A stretch of DNA of 46,874 nt, taken from Mangrovicoccus ximenensis (GTDB lineage: Bacteria; Pseudomonadota; Alphaproteobacteria; Rhodobacterales; Rhodobacteraceae). The number at the start of each line of letters is the position of its first letter. Position 1 is the stretch's first letter. The notes beneath the pieces are model-generated. The model was given only the letters and a program-made list of their open reading frames with translations. It had not been told where the DNA came from and did not search any database. Shown here piece after piece: positions 9,453-17,102 of this stretch. The translations under genes were made by a program, and so were the position numbers. The stretch is taken from the NCBI RefSeq assembly GCF_003056725.1, contig NZ_QBKZ01000002.1:361360-408233 (forward strand). Direction: 5' to 3'.

Positions 9453-12443
9453 TCAGATCTTCAGCTTGGCGTTCTCGGGATCGTAGAACACGGTCCCGGT
9501 GATCTTGGCGGCGATGGTCCGGTCGGGCATCGGGATGTGGACGGTTTCGCCCATCCGGTCATGCCCGCCCTCGACCAGCGCCAGGGCGATCGGACGCCCG
9601 GTCGTGCCGGTGTCGTAGGACGACGTCACGTGTCCGACCATCTTCATCGGCACGGGCTGGGCCGGATCGAAGACGATCTGGGCGCCTTCCTCCAGCTTGG
9701 AGCCGTCCTCGGTCAGCAGGCCGACAAGCTGCTTGCGGCCCTTGGCGGTGAGGTCCGGACGCGCCAGGCCCCGCTTGCCGACGAAGTCGGGCTTCGCCTT
9801 GCCGATGGCCCAGGCCATGCCCGCATCGTCCGGGGTGACCGTGCCGTCGGTGTCCTGGCCGACGATGATGTAGCCCTTCTCGGCGCGCAGGACGTGCATC
9901 GTCTCGGTGCCATAGGCGGTGATGCCGTACTGCTCGCCCGCCTTCCAGAGGGTCTCCCACAGCTGGCGGCCCATCGGTGCCGGGACGTTGACCTCGAAGC
10001 CGATCTCGCCGGTGAAGCTGACGCGGAAGAGGCGCGCGGGCATGCCCGCCACGGTGCATTCCACGCAGGACATGTGCGGGAAGGCTTCCTCGGTCAGTTC
10101 GACGCCCTCGACCAGCGGAGCCAGCAGCTTGGCGGCGTTCGGGCCGTTCAGCGCGATGGTCGACCACTGTTCGGTCGTCGAGGTCAGCCACACGTTCAGG
10201 TCCGGCCACTCGGTCTGGAGGTAGTCCTCCATCATGTTCAGGACGCGTGCCGCACCGCCGGTGGTGGTGGTGACGTGGAACTTGTCCTGGCCCATGCGGC
10301 CGATCACGCCGTCGTCGCGGATGAAGCCGTCATCGCCCAGCAACAGGCCGTAGCGGCAGCGGTTCACGCCGAGCTTGGTCCACGGGTTGGTGTACATGCG
10401 GTTCATGAACTCGACCGCATCCGGACCCACGACCTCGATCTTGCCCAGCGTCGAGGCGTCGAAGATGCCCACGGAGGAACGGGTCGCGGCGCATTCGCGG
10501 GCCACGGCCTGGTCCATCGTCTCGCCGGCCTTCGGGAAGTACCAGGCGCGGCGCCACTGGCTGACCGGCTCGAACACGGCGCCGTTCTCGGCGGCCCAGC
10601 TGTCGATGCGGGTCTTGCGGGTCACTTCGAAATGGCCGCCGCGGTGATAGCCCGCGAAGGCGCCGAAGGTGGTCGGCGTGTAGGGCGGCCGGAAGGTGGT
10701 CAGGCCGACCTGCGGCTGCTTGCGGCCGAGCGCGTCGGAGGCGATGTTCAGGCCGTTGATGTTGGACATCTTGCCCTGGTCGGTCGCCATGCCGTTGGTG
10801 GTGTAGCGCTTGACGTGCTCGATCGACTTCATGCCTTCGCGCACGGCCAGGCGCAGGTCCTTGGCGGTCACGTCGTTCTGGTAGTCGACGAAGGCCTTCG
10901 CCTTGCCCGGGCTCAGGTCGGTCGGCAGCTCCTTGTGCGAGACGCCGGTGCCGGTGCGGTCGTTCTTGACCGCCGGAACCGCCGCGATCGCGGAACGGCC
11001 GAGCGCCTCGACGGCCTGCTGGCCCTTCTCGGCCCCGTCCGCCAGAGCGGCGGCGATGCCCCAGAGGCCGCGGCCCGCGCCAGCGATGACGCAGTCTTCC
11101 GGCGTGTAGTCGGGCAGGAAGGTGGTGCGGTCGTCATCCCAGGCCAGCTTGCCCTGGGTGTGCGAGAACAGGTGCAGCGACGGGGTCCAGCCGCCGGACA
11201 TCAGCAGCGCGTCGCAGGAGATGGTCTCCGGCGCGCCGACCTTGCCCGACTGCATCGGGTTGACGCGGACCGACTTGACGCGCAGGCGGCCTTCGGTGCC
11301 GGTGGCGGTGTAGCCGGCCAGCACGCGGATGCCGCGCGATTTCGCGCCGTCCAGCAGTTCCTGGCGGATCTCGCTGCGGGTATCGACGATGGCCTGCACC
11401 TTGGCGCCCGCATCGGCGAGGTCGAAGGCGGAGAACCAGGCGCTGTCATGCGAGGTGACGACGGCGGGCGAGGTGCCGACCAGAACGCCGTAGCGGTTCA
11501 GGTAGGTCTGCGCCGAGCCTGCCAGCATCACGCCGGGGCGGTCGTTGCCGTGGAACACCAGCGGCTTTTCCAGCGCGCCCTGGGCGAGCACGACCTGCTT
11601 GGCGCGCATCCGCCACAGGCGTTCGCGCGGCGTGTCCTGCGGCAGGACCTCCAGATGGTCCGACAGCTTCTCGACGAGGCCGATCAGGTTCTGGTGGTAG
11701 TAGGCGATCGCCGTGGTGCGGGTCATGATCTTGACGCCCGCCGCCTTCAGCGCAGCCAGCTCGGAGGACAGCCAGTCCCATGCCGGCTTGCCGTCGATCA
11801 CGGCCTGCGGTTCGCTGAGCAGCGTGCCGCCCGCTTCGGCGTTCTCGTCCACGAGGACGACCTTCAGCCCCTCGACGGCGGCGGCACGGGCCGCGGCCAG
11901 GCCGGCAGGGCCCGAGCCGATGACCAGCACGTCGCAGAACGCGTTGCGCGAGGCATAGGTATCCGGGTCCTCTTCCTTCGGCGACACGCCGAGGCCGGCC
12001 GCGGCGCGGATGAAAGGCTCGTAGACCTTGTCCCAGAAGCTGCGCGGCCACATGAAGGTCTTGTAGTAGAACCCGGCCGAGAACATCATGTAGGCAGCGT
12101 CGTTGACCGCGCCCACGTCGAATTTCAGGCTCGGGAACTTGTTCTGCGAGTTGGTCTCGAGGCCTTCCCAGATCTCCTGGACGGTGGCGCGGGTGTTCGG
12201 CTCGAACCGGCCCGGGCCGCGGCGGGTGCCGATCAGCGCGTTGGGCTCTTCGGACCCGGCCGCCACGGCGCCGCGCGGGCGGTGGTACTTGAAGGAGCGG
12301 CCCATCAGGTGGATGCCGTTCGCCAGCAGCGCGGAAGCGACGGTGTCGCCCTTCGCGCCCTTGATGCGCTTGCCGTCGAAGGTGAAGCTCACCGGACGGG
12401 AGGTGTCGATGCGGCCGCGGCCGGAAACGCGATACTTGCTCAT
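9453..12443 (-). CDS. soxA: Sarcosine oxidase, alpha subunit
   Basis: 996 residues. The large subunit oxidatively demethylates sarcosine to glycine together with SoxB, passing the methyl group to THF or releasing formaldehyde. The N-terminus has a ferredoxin-fold region (residues ~15-100, SFTFDGKRIKGAKGDTVASA). A dinucleotide-binding domain opens with DVLVIGSGPAGLAAARAA near 172. The C-terminal ~380 residues are a T-protein-like folate domain (GGHFEVTRKTRIDSW, GIFDASTLGKIEVVGPDA, FTGEIGFEVNVPA). Length is typical. It overlaps soxD by 4 bases. Confidence 0.97.
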   Translation of the reverse strand: MSKYRVSGRGRIDTSRPVSFTFDGKRIKGAKGDTVASALLANGIHLMGRSFKYHRPRGAVAAGSEEPNALIGTRRGPGRFEPNTRATVQEIWEGLETNSQNKFPSLKFDVGAVNDAAYMMFSAGFYYKTFMWPRSFWDKVYEPFIRAAAGLGVSPKEEDPDTYASRNAFCDVLVIGSGPAGLAAARAAAVEGLKVVLVDENAEAGGTLLSEPQAVIDGKPAWDWLSSELAALKAAGVKIMTRTTAIAYYHQNLIGLVEKLSDHLEVLPQDTPRERLWRMRAKQVVLAQGALEKPLVFHGNDRPGVMLAGSAQTYLNRYGVLVGTSPAVVTSHDSAWFSAFDLADAGAKVQAIVDTRSEIRQELLDGAKSRGIRVLAGYTATGTEGRLRVKSVRVNPMQSGKVGAPETISCDALLMSGGWTPSLHLFSHTQGKLAWDDDRTTFLPDYTPEDCVIAGAGRGLWGIAAALADGAEKGQQAVEALGRSAIAAVPAVKNDRTGTGVSHKELPTDLSPGKAKAFVDYQNDVTAKDLRLAVREGMKSIEHVKRYTTNGMATDQGKMSNINGLNIASDALGRKQPQVGLTTFRPPYTPTTFGAFAGYHRGGHFEVTRKTRIDSWAAENGAVFEPVSQWRRAWYFPKAGETMDQAVARECAATRSSVGIFDASTLGKIEVVGPDAVEFMNRMYTNPWTKLGVNRCRYGLLLGDDGFIRDDGVIGRMGQDKFHVTTTTGGAARVLNMMEDYLQTEWPDLNVWLTSTTEQWSTIALNGPNAAKLLAPLVEGVELTEEAFPHMSCVECTVAGMPARLFRVSFTGEIGFEVNVPAPMGRQLWETLWKAGEQYGITAYGTETMHVLRAEKGYIIVGQDTDGTVTPDDAGMAWAIGKAKPDFVGKRGLARPDLTAKGRKQLVGLLTEDGSKLEEGAQIVFDPAQPVPMKMVGHVTSSYDTGTTGRPIALALVEGGHDRMGETVHIPMPDRTIAAKITGTVFYDPENAKLKI

Positions 12444-12742
12444 TTGCCGCCCTCCGTCAGGGTGTCCAGAGCGGGACGCGGGGCGCCCGCCTCATAGGTG
12501 GTCAGGAACTTGTCGGTGATGGTGTTGCGCGCGGCGTTGAAGAACCGTCCGCAGCCGTGCAGGTGGCGCCAGCGCTCGTAATGGACGCCCTTCACGTTGT
12601 CGCGCATGAACAGGTACTCGGCCCATTCCTCGTCGGACACGGCAGAGGGATTTTCCGGACGGGCAATATGGGCCTCGCCGGCATAGGCGAATTCGACCTC
12701 GGGCAGGGTCTCGCCGCAATAGGGGCAATGGATCAGCAGCAT
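12440..12742 (-). CDS. soxD: Sarcosine oxidase, delta subunit
   Basis: 100 residues, normal for the zinc-binding delta subunit. The likely metal ligands are Cys6 and Cys9 (HCPYCGE), a His near 60 and Cys64 (RHLHGCGRFFN), matching the Cys/Cys/His/Cys pattern of the family. It overlaps soxA by four bases and follows soxB by 11 bases, so it is part of one transcript. Confidence 0.95.
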   Translation of the reverse strand: MLLIHCPYCGETLPEVEFAYAGEAHIARPENPSAVSDEEWAEYLFMRDNVKGVHYERWRHLHGCGRFFNAARNTITDKFLTTYEAGAPRPALDTLTEGGK

Positions 12743-12753
12743 ATCGGGTGTCC

Positions 12754-14007
12754 TTAGTGTGCCACGGCCGCGGCGGCGGCTTCGTCGATCAGGCGGCCGG
12801 TGCGGAAACGGTCGAGCGTGAACGGGGCGTTGATCGGGTGCGGTTCATCCTTGGCGATGGTCCAAGCGAAGACATGCGCCGAGCCGGGCGTTGCCTTGAA
12901 GCCGCCGGTGCCCCAGCCGCAGTTGACATAGAGGTTCTGCACCGGGGTCTTGCCGATGATCGGCGAGCGGTCCGGGGTGTTGTCGGTGATCCCGCCCCAC
13001 TTGCGCAGCATGCGCATGCGGTTGAAAATCGGGAACACCTCGGAGATCGCCGCGATGGTGTGCTCGATCAGCGGCAGGCCGCCGCGCTGCGAGTAGGACA
13101 CGTACTGGTCGGTGCCGGAGCCGATCACCAGCTCGCCCTTGTCGGACTGCGAGCAGTAGGCGTGCACCGCGTTCGACATCACCACGCAGGGGAAGATCGG
13201 CTTGACCGGCTCGGAGACCAGTGCCTGCAGCGGCATGGATTCCAGCGGCAGGCGGACATCCGCGGTCGCCATGACCTGGGTGTTGTGGCCCGATGCGGAA
13301 ACGGCGACCTTCTTGGCCTTGATGAAGCCCTTGGCGGTCTCGACGCCCGCGACGGAGCCGTCGGCGTTGCGGCGGATCGCGGTCACGGCGCAGTTCTGGA
13401 TGATGTCGACGCCGCGGGCGGCCGCGCCGCGGGCATAGCCCCATGCGACGGCGTCATGGCGTGCGGTGCCTGCGCGCTCCTGCAGGGCGCCGCCCATGAC
13501 CGGGTAGCGCGCGTCCTTGGCGATGTTGATCGGCGGGCAGTATTCCTTGCACTCCTCCGGCGACAGCCAGCGGTTGTCGACGCCGTTCAGCCGGTTGGCA
13601 TGGATGTGCCGCTTGAAGCTCTGCACGTCATGGACGTTGTGCGCCAGCATCAGAACGCCGCGGTTCGAGTACATGACGTTGTAGTTCAGCTCCTGCGACA
13701 GGGTCTGCCACAGGTCGACCGAGTGGTCGAACAGCCGCGCGCTCTCGTCATAGAGATAGTTCGAGCGGATGATGGTGGTGTTGCGGCCGGTGTTGCCGCC
13801 GCCCAGCCAGCCCTTGTCGATCACCGCGATGTTGGTGATGCCATGCTGCGTGGCCAGGTAATAGGCCGCCCCAAGACCATGGCCGCCGGCGCCGACGATA
13901 ACCACGTCGTACTCGGCCTTGGGCTGCGACTCGGGCCATTGCTCGGTCCAGGCCTTGTGGCCGCCGAGGGCGTTCTTCACCAGGTTGAATGCGTTGAAGC
14001 GCGTCAT
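12754..14007 (-). CDS. soxB: Sarcosine oxidase, beta subunit
   Basis: 417-residue flavoprotein that carries the sarcosine oxidation site of the heterotetramer. The FAD-binding motif is YDVVIVGAGGHGLGAAYYLA near residues 33-52, and DKGWLGGGNTGRNTTIIRSN is typical of SoxB. The C-terminal GWGTGGFKATPGSAH segment is also characteristic. I use ATG 14007 (MTRFNAFNLVKNAL), the usual family start; the longer frame reaches into the divergent regulator. First gene of soxBDAG-glyA-sdaA. Confidence 0.97.
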   Translation of the reverse strand: MTRFNAFNLVKNALGGHKAWTEQWPESQPKAEYDVVIVGAGGHGLGAAYYLATQHGITNIAVIDKGWLGGGNTGRNTTIIRSNYLYDESARLFDHSVDLWQTLSQELNYNVMYSNRGVLMLAHNVHDVQSFKRHIHANRLNGVDNRWLSPEECKEYCPPINIAKDARYPVMGGALQERAGTARHDAVAWGYARGAAARGVDIIQNCAVTAIRRNADGSVAGVETAKGFIKAKKVAVSASGHNTQVMATADVRLPLESMPLQALVSEPVKPIFPCVVMSNAVHAYCSQSDKGELVIGSGTDQYVSYSQRGGLPLIEHTIAAISEVFPIFNRMRMLRKWGGITDNTPDRSPIIGKTPVQNLYVNCGWGTGGFKATPGSAHVFAWTIAKDEPHPINAPFTLDRFRTGRLIDEAAAAAVAH

Positions 14008-14055
14008 GTCGGGGTAGCCTTCTACGGAGGAGTAGACGTGACCATAGTTCCCGGT

Positions 14056-14102
14056 GCAGAGTCGCGATTGGAGGAAAACGACAGCCGGAAAGCAGAATCG
14101 CG
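14056..14102. promoter_or_regulatory. Direct repeat GCAGARTCGCG in the soxB–regulator gap
   Basis: GCAGAGTCGCG at 14056-14066 and GCAGAATCGCG at 14092-14102 match at 10 of 11 positions and lie 36 bases apart in the same orientation, between the divergent soxB and AraC-type regulator genes. Direct repeats are typical targets of AraC proteins, but two short repeats can also arise by chance, and the second one touches the regulator start codon. Confidence 0.3.
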
Positions 14103-14104
14103 TC

Positions 14105-15139
14105 ATGAAACCGTCGCATAGCCCGCCACGCAAGCGTTTGCGCGTCGCCTTCCTGCTGGCGGACCGCTTCACGCTGTCGGCCTTCGCCAATTTCGTCGAC
14201 GTGCTGCGGCTCGCCGCGGACGAGGCCGACCAGTCGCGGCCGATCCTCTGCGACTGGAGCGTGCTGTCGGACACGATGGAAAATGTCCGCTCCAGCTGCG
14301 GCGTCCGGGTGGAGCCCGACCGGCGGCTGCGCGAGGCCGGCGAGTTCGACTACATCGTGGTCGTCGGCGGCATCATGGGCGACCGCGCGGCGCTGTCCGC
14401 GCCGATGCTGACCTTCCTCAAGGCGCGCGCCGCCCAGGGGGTGCCGGTGGCCGGTCTCTGCACCGGGGTGTTCATCCTGCAGGAGGCAGGCCTGCTTGCC
14501 GGATACCGCTGCTGCGTCAGCTGGTTCCACCACCAGGATTTCCTCGAGCGCTTCGAATCCGAGCGCCCGGTTTCCGACCAGATCTTCGTCGTCGACCGCG
14601 ACCGGCTGACCTGCTCGGGCGGGCATGGCGCGGCGCATCTGGCGGCCTTCCTGGTGCAGCGCCATGTCGGCCAGTCGGCGGCGATCAAGAGCCTCAACAT
14701 CATGATGATCGACGACGCGCTCGACGGCGAGCGGCCGCAGCCCGGACAGCTGCTCACCAAGCGCGCCAGCGACCCGCTGGTGCGCCGCGCGGTGCTGCGG
14801 ATGCAGCAGCATATCGAGATGCCTCTGCCGGTCGGCGAGATCGCCGAGGCGCTCGGCGTCGCGCGGCGCACGCTGGAGCGGCGCTTTCTGGCAGATTTGC
14901 GTCAGACGCCGCTCAAGGTCTATCTCGACCTGCGGCTGGAGCGGGCACTGGTGCGGCTGCGCGAGACCGATGCCAGCGTCGCCGACATCGCGCTGGCCTG
15001 CGGCTTCTGCGACGCCTCCCACCTGACCCGCACGCTGCGCGCCGAGCGCGGCATCACCCCGGCCGAATACCGCCGCGCCCGCGCCGTGCCCTCGGACGAC
15101 GCCATGGCGGTCGGCGTCTTCCTGCCGCCGCGCGCGTGA
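14105..15139 (+). CDS. GlxA-family AraC transcriptional regulator (GbdR/SouR-like)
   Basis: 344 residues. The N-terminal domain is DJ-1/PfpI-like (RVAFLLADRFTLSAFANFVD ... GLCTGVFILQEAGLL), and the C-terminal ~100 residues hold two AraC helix-turn-helices (VGEIAEALGVARRTLERRF and VADIALACGFCDASHLTRTL). It is divergent from soxB with a 97-base gap, the position expected for an activator responding to dimethylglycine, sarcosine or betaine. Control of the sox operon is an inference from position and family. GTG 14054 is an alternative longer start. Confidence 0.9.
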   Translation: MKPSHSPPRKRLRVAFLLADRFTLSAFANFVDVLRLAADEADQSRPILCDWSVLSDTMENVRSSCGVRVEPDRRLREAGEFDYIVVVGGIMGDRAALSAPMLTFLKARAAQGVPVAGLCTGVFILQEAGLLAGYRCCVSWFHHQDFLERFESERPVSDQIFVVDRDRLTCSGGHGAAHLAAFLVQRHVGQSAAIKSLNIMMIDDALDGERPQPGQLLTKRASDPLVRRAVLRMQQHIEMPLPVGEIAEALGVARRTLERRFLADLRQTPLKVYLDLRLERALVRLRETDASVADIALACGFCDASHLTRTLRAERGITPAEYRRARAVPSDDAMAVGVFLPPRA

Positions 15140-15212
15140 CGCCGGAAACCTTGCAAGGCATTGCCATAAAATCTAAATTCATCGGGTGCATTGACCAAGA
15201 AAGGGCCGTGAG

Positions 15213-15575
15213 ATGGCCGAGTTCCGCGATGTCCTGGCGCTTGATGCGCTGCCCGAGAACCGTGTGGTGACAGTCACGCTCGATGGCCATGTGATCGGCC
15301 TGGCGCTGCAGGACGGCGCGCCCCGCGCCTTCCAGAGCCTCTGCCCGCATGACAAGGCCTCGCTGAAAGACGGCAAGGTGGAGGGCTGCGAGATCCACTG
15401 CCCGCGCCATTTCGCGCGCTTCGACCTCGCCACCGGCAAGGTCTCGGCCGGCTGGAAGGTAAGCGACCTGAAGCTCTACCCGGCACGGATCGCCGGGGAG
15501 CGGGTGGAGGTCGATGCCGAAGCCGTCCGGCGGAACCCGCCGGACGGTGCGAAGAAGGTCTGGGACTTCACCTGA
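15213..15575 (+). CDS. Rieske [2Fe-2S] domain protein
   Basis: 120 residues, essentially one Rieske ferredoxin domain. The cluster ligands are C44-P-H46 and C63-P-R-H66, with exactly 16 residues between, the canonical CxH-x16-CxxH pattern. There is no signal peptide or membrane segment, so it should be a soluble electron-transfer protein or an oxygenase ferredoxin component. No oxygenase or reductase gene lies next to it. It follows the AraC-type gene in the same direction and converges with the amidohydrolase. Partner unknown. Confidence 0.85.
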   Translation: MAEFRDVLALDALPENRVVTVTLDGHVIGLALQDGAPRAFQSLCPHDKASLKDGKVEGCEIHCPRHFARFDLATGKVSAGWKVSDLKLYPARIAGERVEVDAEAVRRNPPDGAKKVWDFT

Positions 15576-15597
15576 GCGCGGCGCCCGCGCCCGGATT

Positions 15598-16854
15598 TCA
15601 GGCCAGGACCGGCGGCGGGATCAGCGGCGAGTCCGCGTCGAACTTCTCGCCGTCCTTGAAGCACATCACCGGGCGGAACAGCTTGTCGGTCACCGCCTCG
15701 ACGCCGGAATTGTCGAACAGCTTGAACCGCCCGTCGAGCAGCTCCAGCACAGAGATGTCGGCCGCGCGACCGACCTGCAGCGACCCAAGTTCGTCCGACT
15801 TGCCGAGCACCGTGGCCGGGTTCTCGGTCACGGTCGCGATGATGTCGGCCATCGACATGCCCAGCGTCAGGAGCTCGGTCATCGCCACGGTCAGGTTGAA
15901 CGGCGCCGCGCCGAAGAACGGGTTCGACTCGCGGACGTCCTTCTCCAGCCCCTCGGGCGGCACGGTGACGTTGAAGCCGTGCATGTCGGCGCCCAGCGTG
16001 AAGGGCTTGATGCCGCTGTCGAGCACCTTCTTCGCCACTTCGAAGCTGAAATGCGAGCCATGGCCGACATCGACGCGCACGCCGCGGGCAATCGCCTCGA
16101 AGACGATCGGATGGACCTCGCCCTCTTCGGAGACGAAGCCGCCGGGATGGCGGGTGAAGGGATGGGCGAGCATGTCGCCCTCCTCCATGATCGGCACCAG
16201 CTCGCGGATCAGCTCGTCCGGGTCGGGCACCGGGCCTTCCTCGAGCGACGGCCAGAGCTGGCCGAGATGGATGTAGAGCGGCAGGCCAAGCTCCTTCGAG
16301 ATCTGCTTGCCGATCTTGATGACCTCCATGCCCCAGCGCGACTGGCCGCCGATCTCGGCATGGGCCTTCACGCCGCGCACGATGTCGAGGTTCTCCTTCG
16401 CCACGCGGATCGTATGCTCGGCATTGACGCCGTGCGGCCCGTAGAGATCGGGGTACATGTGGCCCTCGAGCCCGCCGACCAGATAGGCCGAGATGAAGCA
16501 GTAGAGCTTGGTCTTGGAGCCATGGTCGAGATAATGCTTGAACCCGCCCAGCGTCATGCAGCTGGGCCCGCCCTGGTCGATGATCGTGGTCACGCCGGAG
16601 CGGACGCCGACCATGTCGGGGTTCAGGCCGAACTTGCCGGTGACATGCTGGTAGACATGGCCGTGAGTGTCGATCATCCCCGCCGTGACGATCTTGCCCG
16701 CGAGGTCGACCACCTCGGCGGCGCCTGGCTCGATCGACGGCTCGATGGCGGCGATCTTGCCGCCTGCGACCGCGATGTCGAACAGCCCGTCGCGGCCCGT
16801 CGCGGTGTCGATGACCCGTCCGCCCTTGAGGACGGTGTCGTATCCCTGTTTCAT
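15598..16854 (-). CDS. Amidohydrolase/deacetylase-family metallohydrolase
   Basis: 418 residues, amidohydrolase superfamily (dihydroorotase-like branch). Metal-binding features are the HxH in DTHGHVYQH (~residue 64), a candidate carboxylated lysine in VKAHAEIGG, histidines in YIHLGQ and AHPFTRH, and the late aspartate in TLGADMHGFN. The N-terminal LKGGRVIDTATGRDG opening and the C-terminal GRAADISVLE segment are typical. ATG 16854 has AGAGG 8-12 bases upstream. The substrate cannot be predicted; members act on cyclic amides or N-acyl compounds. It is divergent from the RTX-like gene. Confidence 0.85.
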   Translation of the reverse strand: MKQGYDTVLKGGRVIDTATGRDGLFDIAVAGGKIAAIEPSIEPGAAEVVDLAGKIVTAGMIDTHGHVYQHVTGKFGLNPDMVGVRSGVTTIIDQGGPSCMTLGGFKHYLDHGSKTKLYCFISAYLVGGLEGHMYPDLYGPHGVNAEHTIRVAKENLDIVRGVKAHAEIGGQSRWGMEVIKIGKQISKELGLPLYIHLGQLWPSLEEGPVPDPDELIRELVPIMEEGDMLAHPFTRHPGGFVSEEGEVHPIVFEAIARGVRVDVGHGSHFSFEVAKKVLDSGIKPFTLGADMHGFNVTVPPEGLEKDVRESNPFFGAAPFNLTVAMTELLTLGMSMADIIATVTENPATVLGKSDELGSLQVGRAADISVLELLDGRFKLFDNSGVEAVTDKLFRPVMCFKDGEKFDADSPLIPPPVLA

Positions 16855-17102
16855 CTATGTACCTCTTGTCACTCGAAAACCTGGACGACCCCAGCCTGCC
16901 GAAAACCCTCAAGAAGCTGACAGGACAGGGAATTCATGCGTTTCCGTGGCATCTTCTTGAATTCATCAGTAGACTGACTAATCTGCGTTTTCAAGACAGG
17001 AAAGCTTATCATCAGGACAAGGTTGCCTTATGGAAGGACGCACATGACCCCTGCCCGCCGCACCGCACAGACCCTGCCGCTTTTTCCCGCAGGAGCCGCC
17101 GC
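16855..17102. other. Divergent intergenic region, AT-richer, amidohydrolase / RTX-like gene
   Basis: 248 bases between two divergent genes, visibly lower in GC than the flanks around 16900-17030. It must hold both promoters. I see no convincing -35/-10 pair, operator or terminator in it. Confidence 0.4.

Noticed and set aside
9378..12497. A 1039-residue plus-strand open frame over soxA
   Set aside because: Shadow of soxA, whose minus-strand product is unmistakable.
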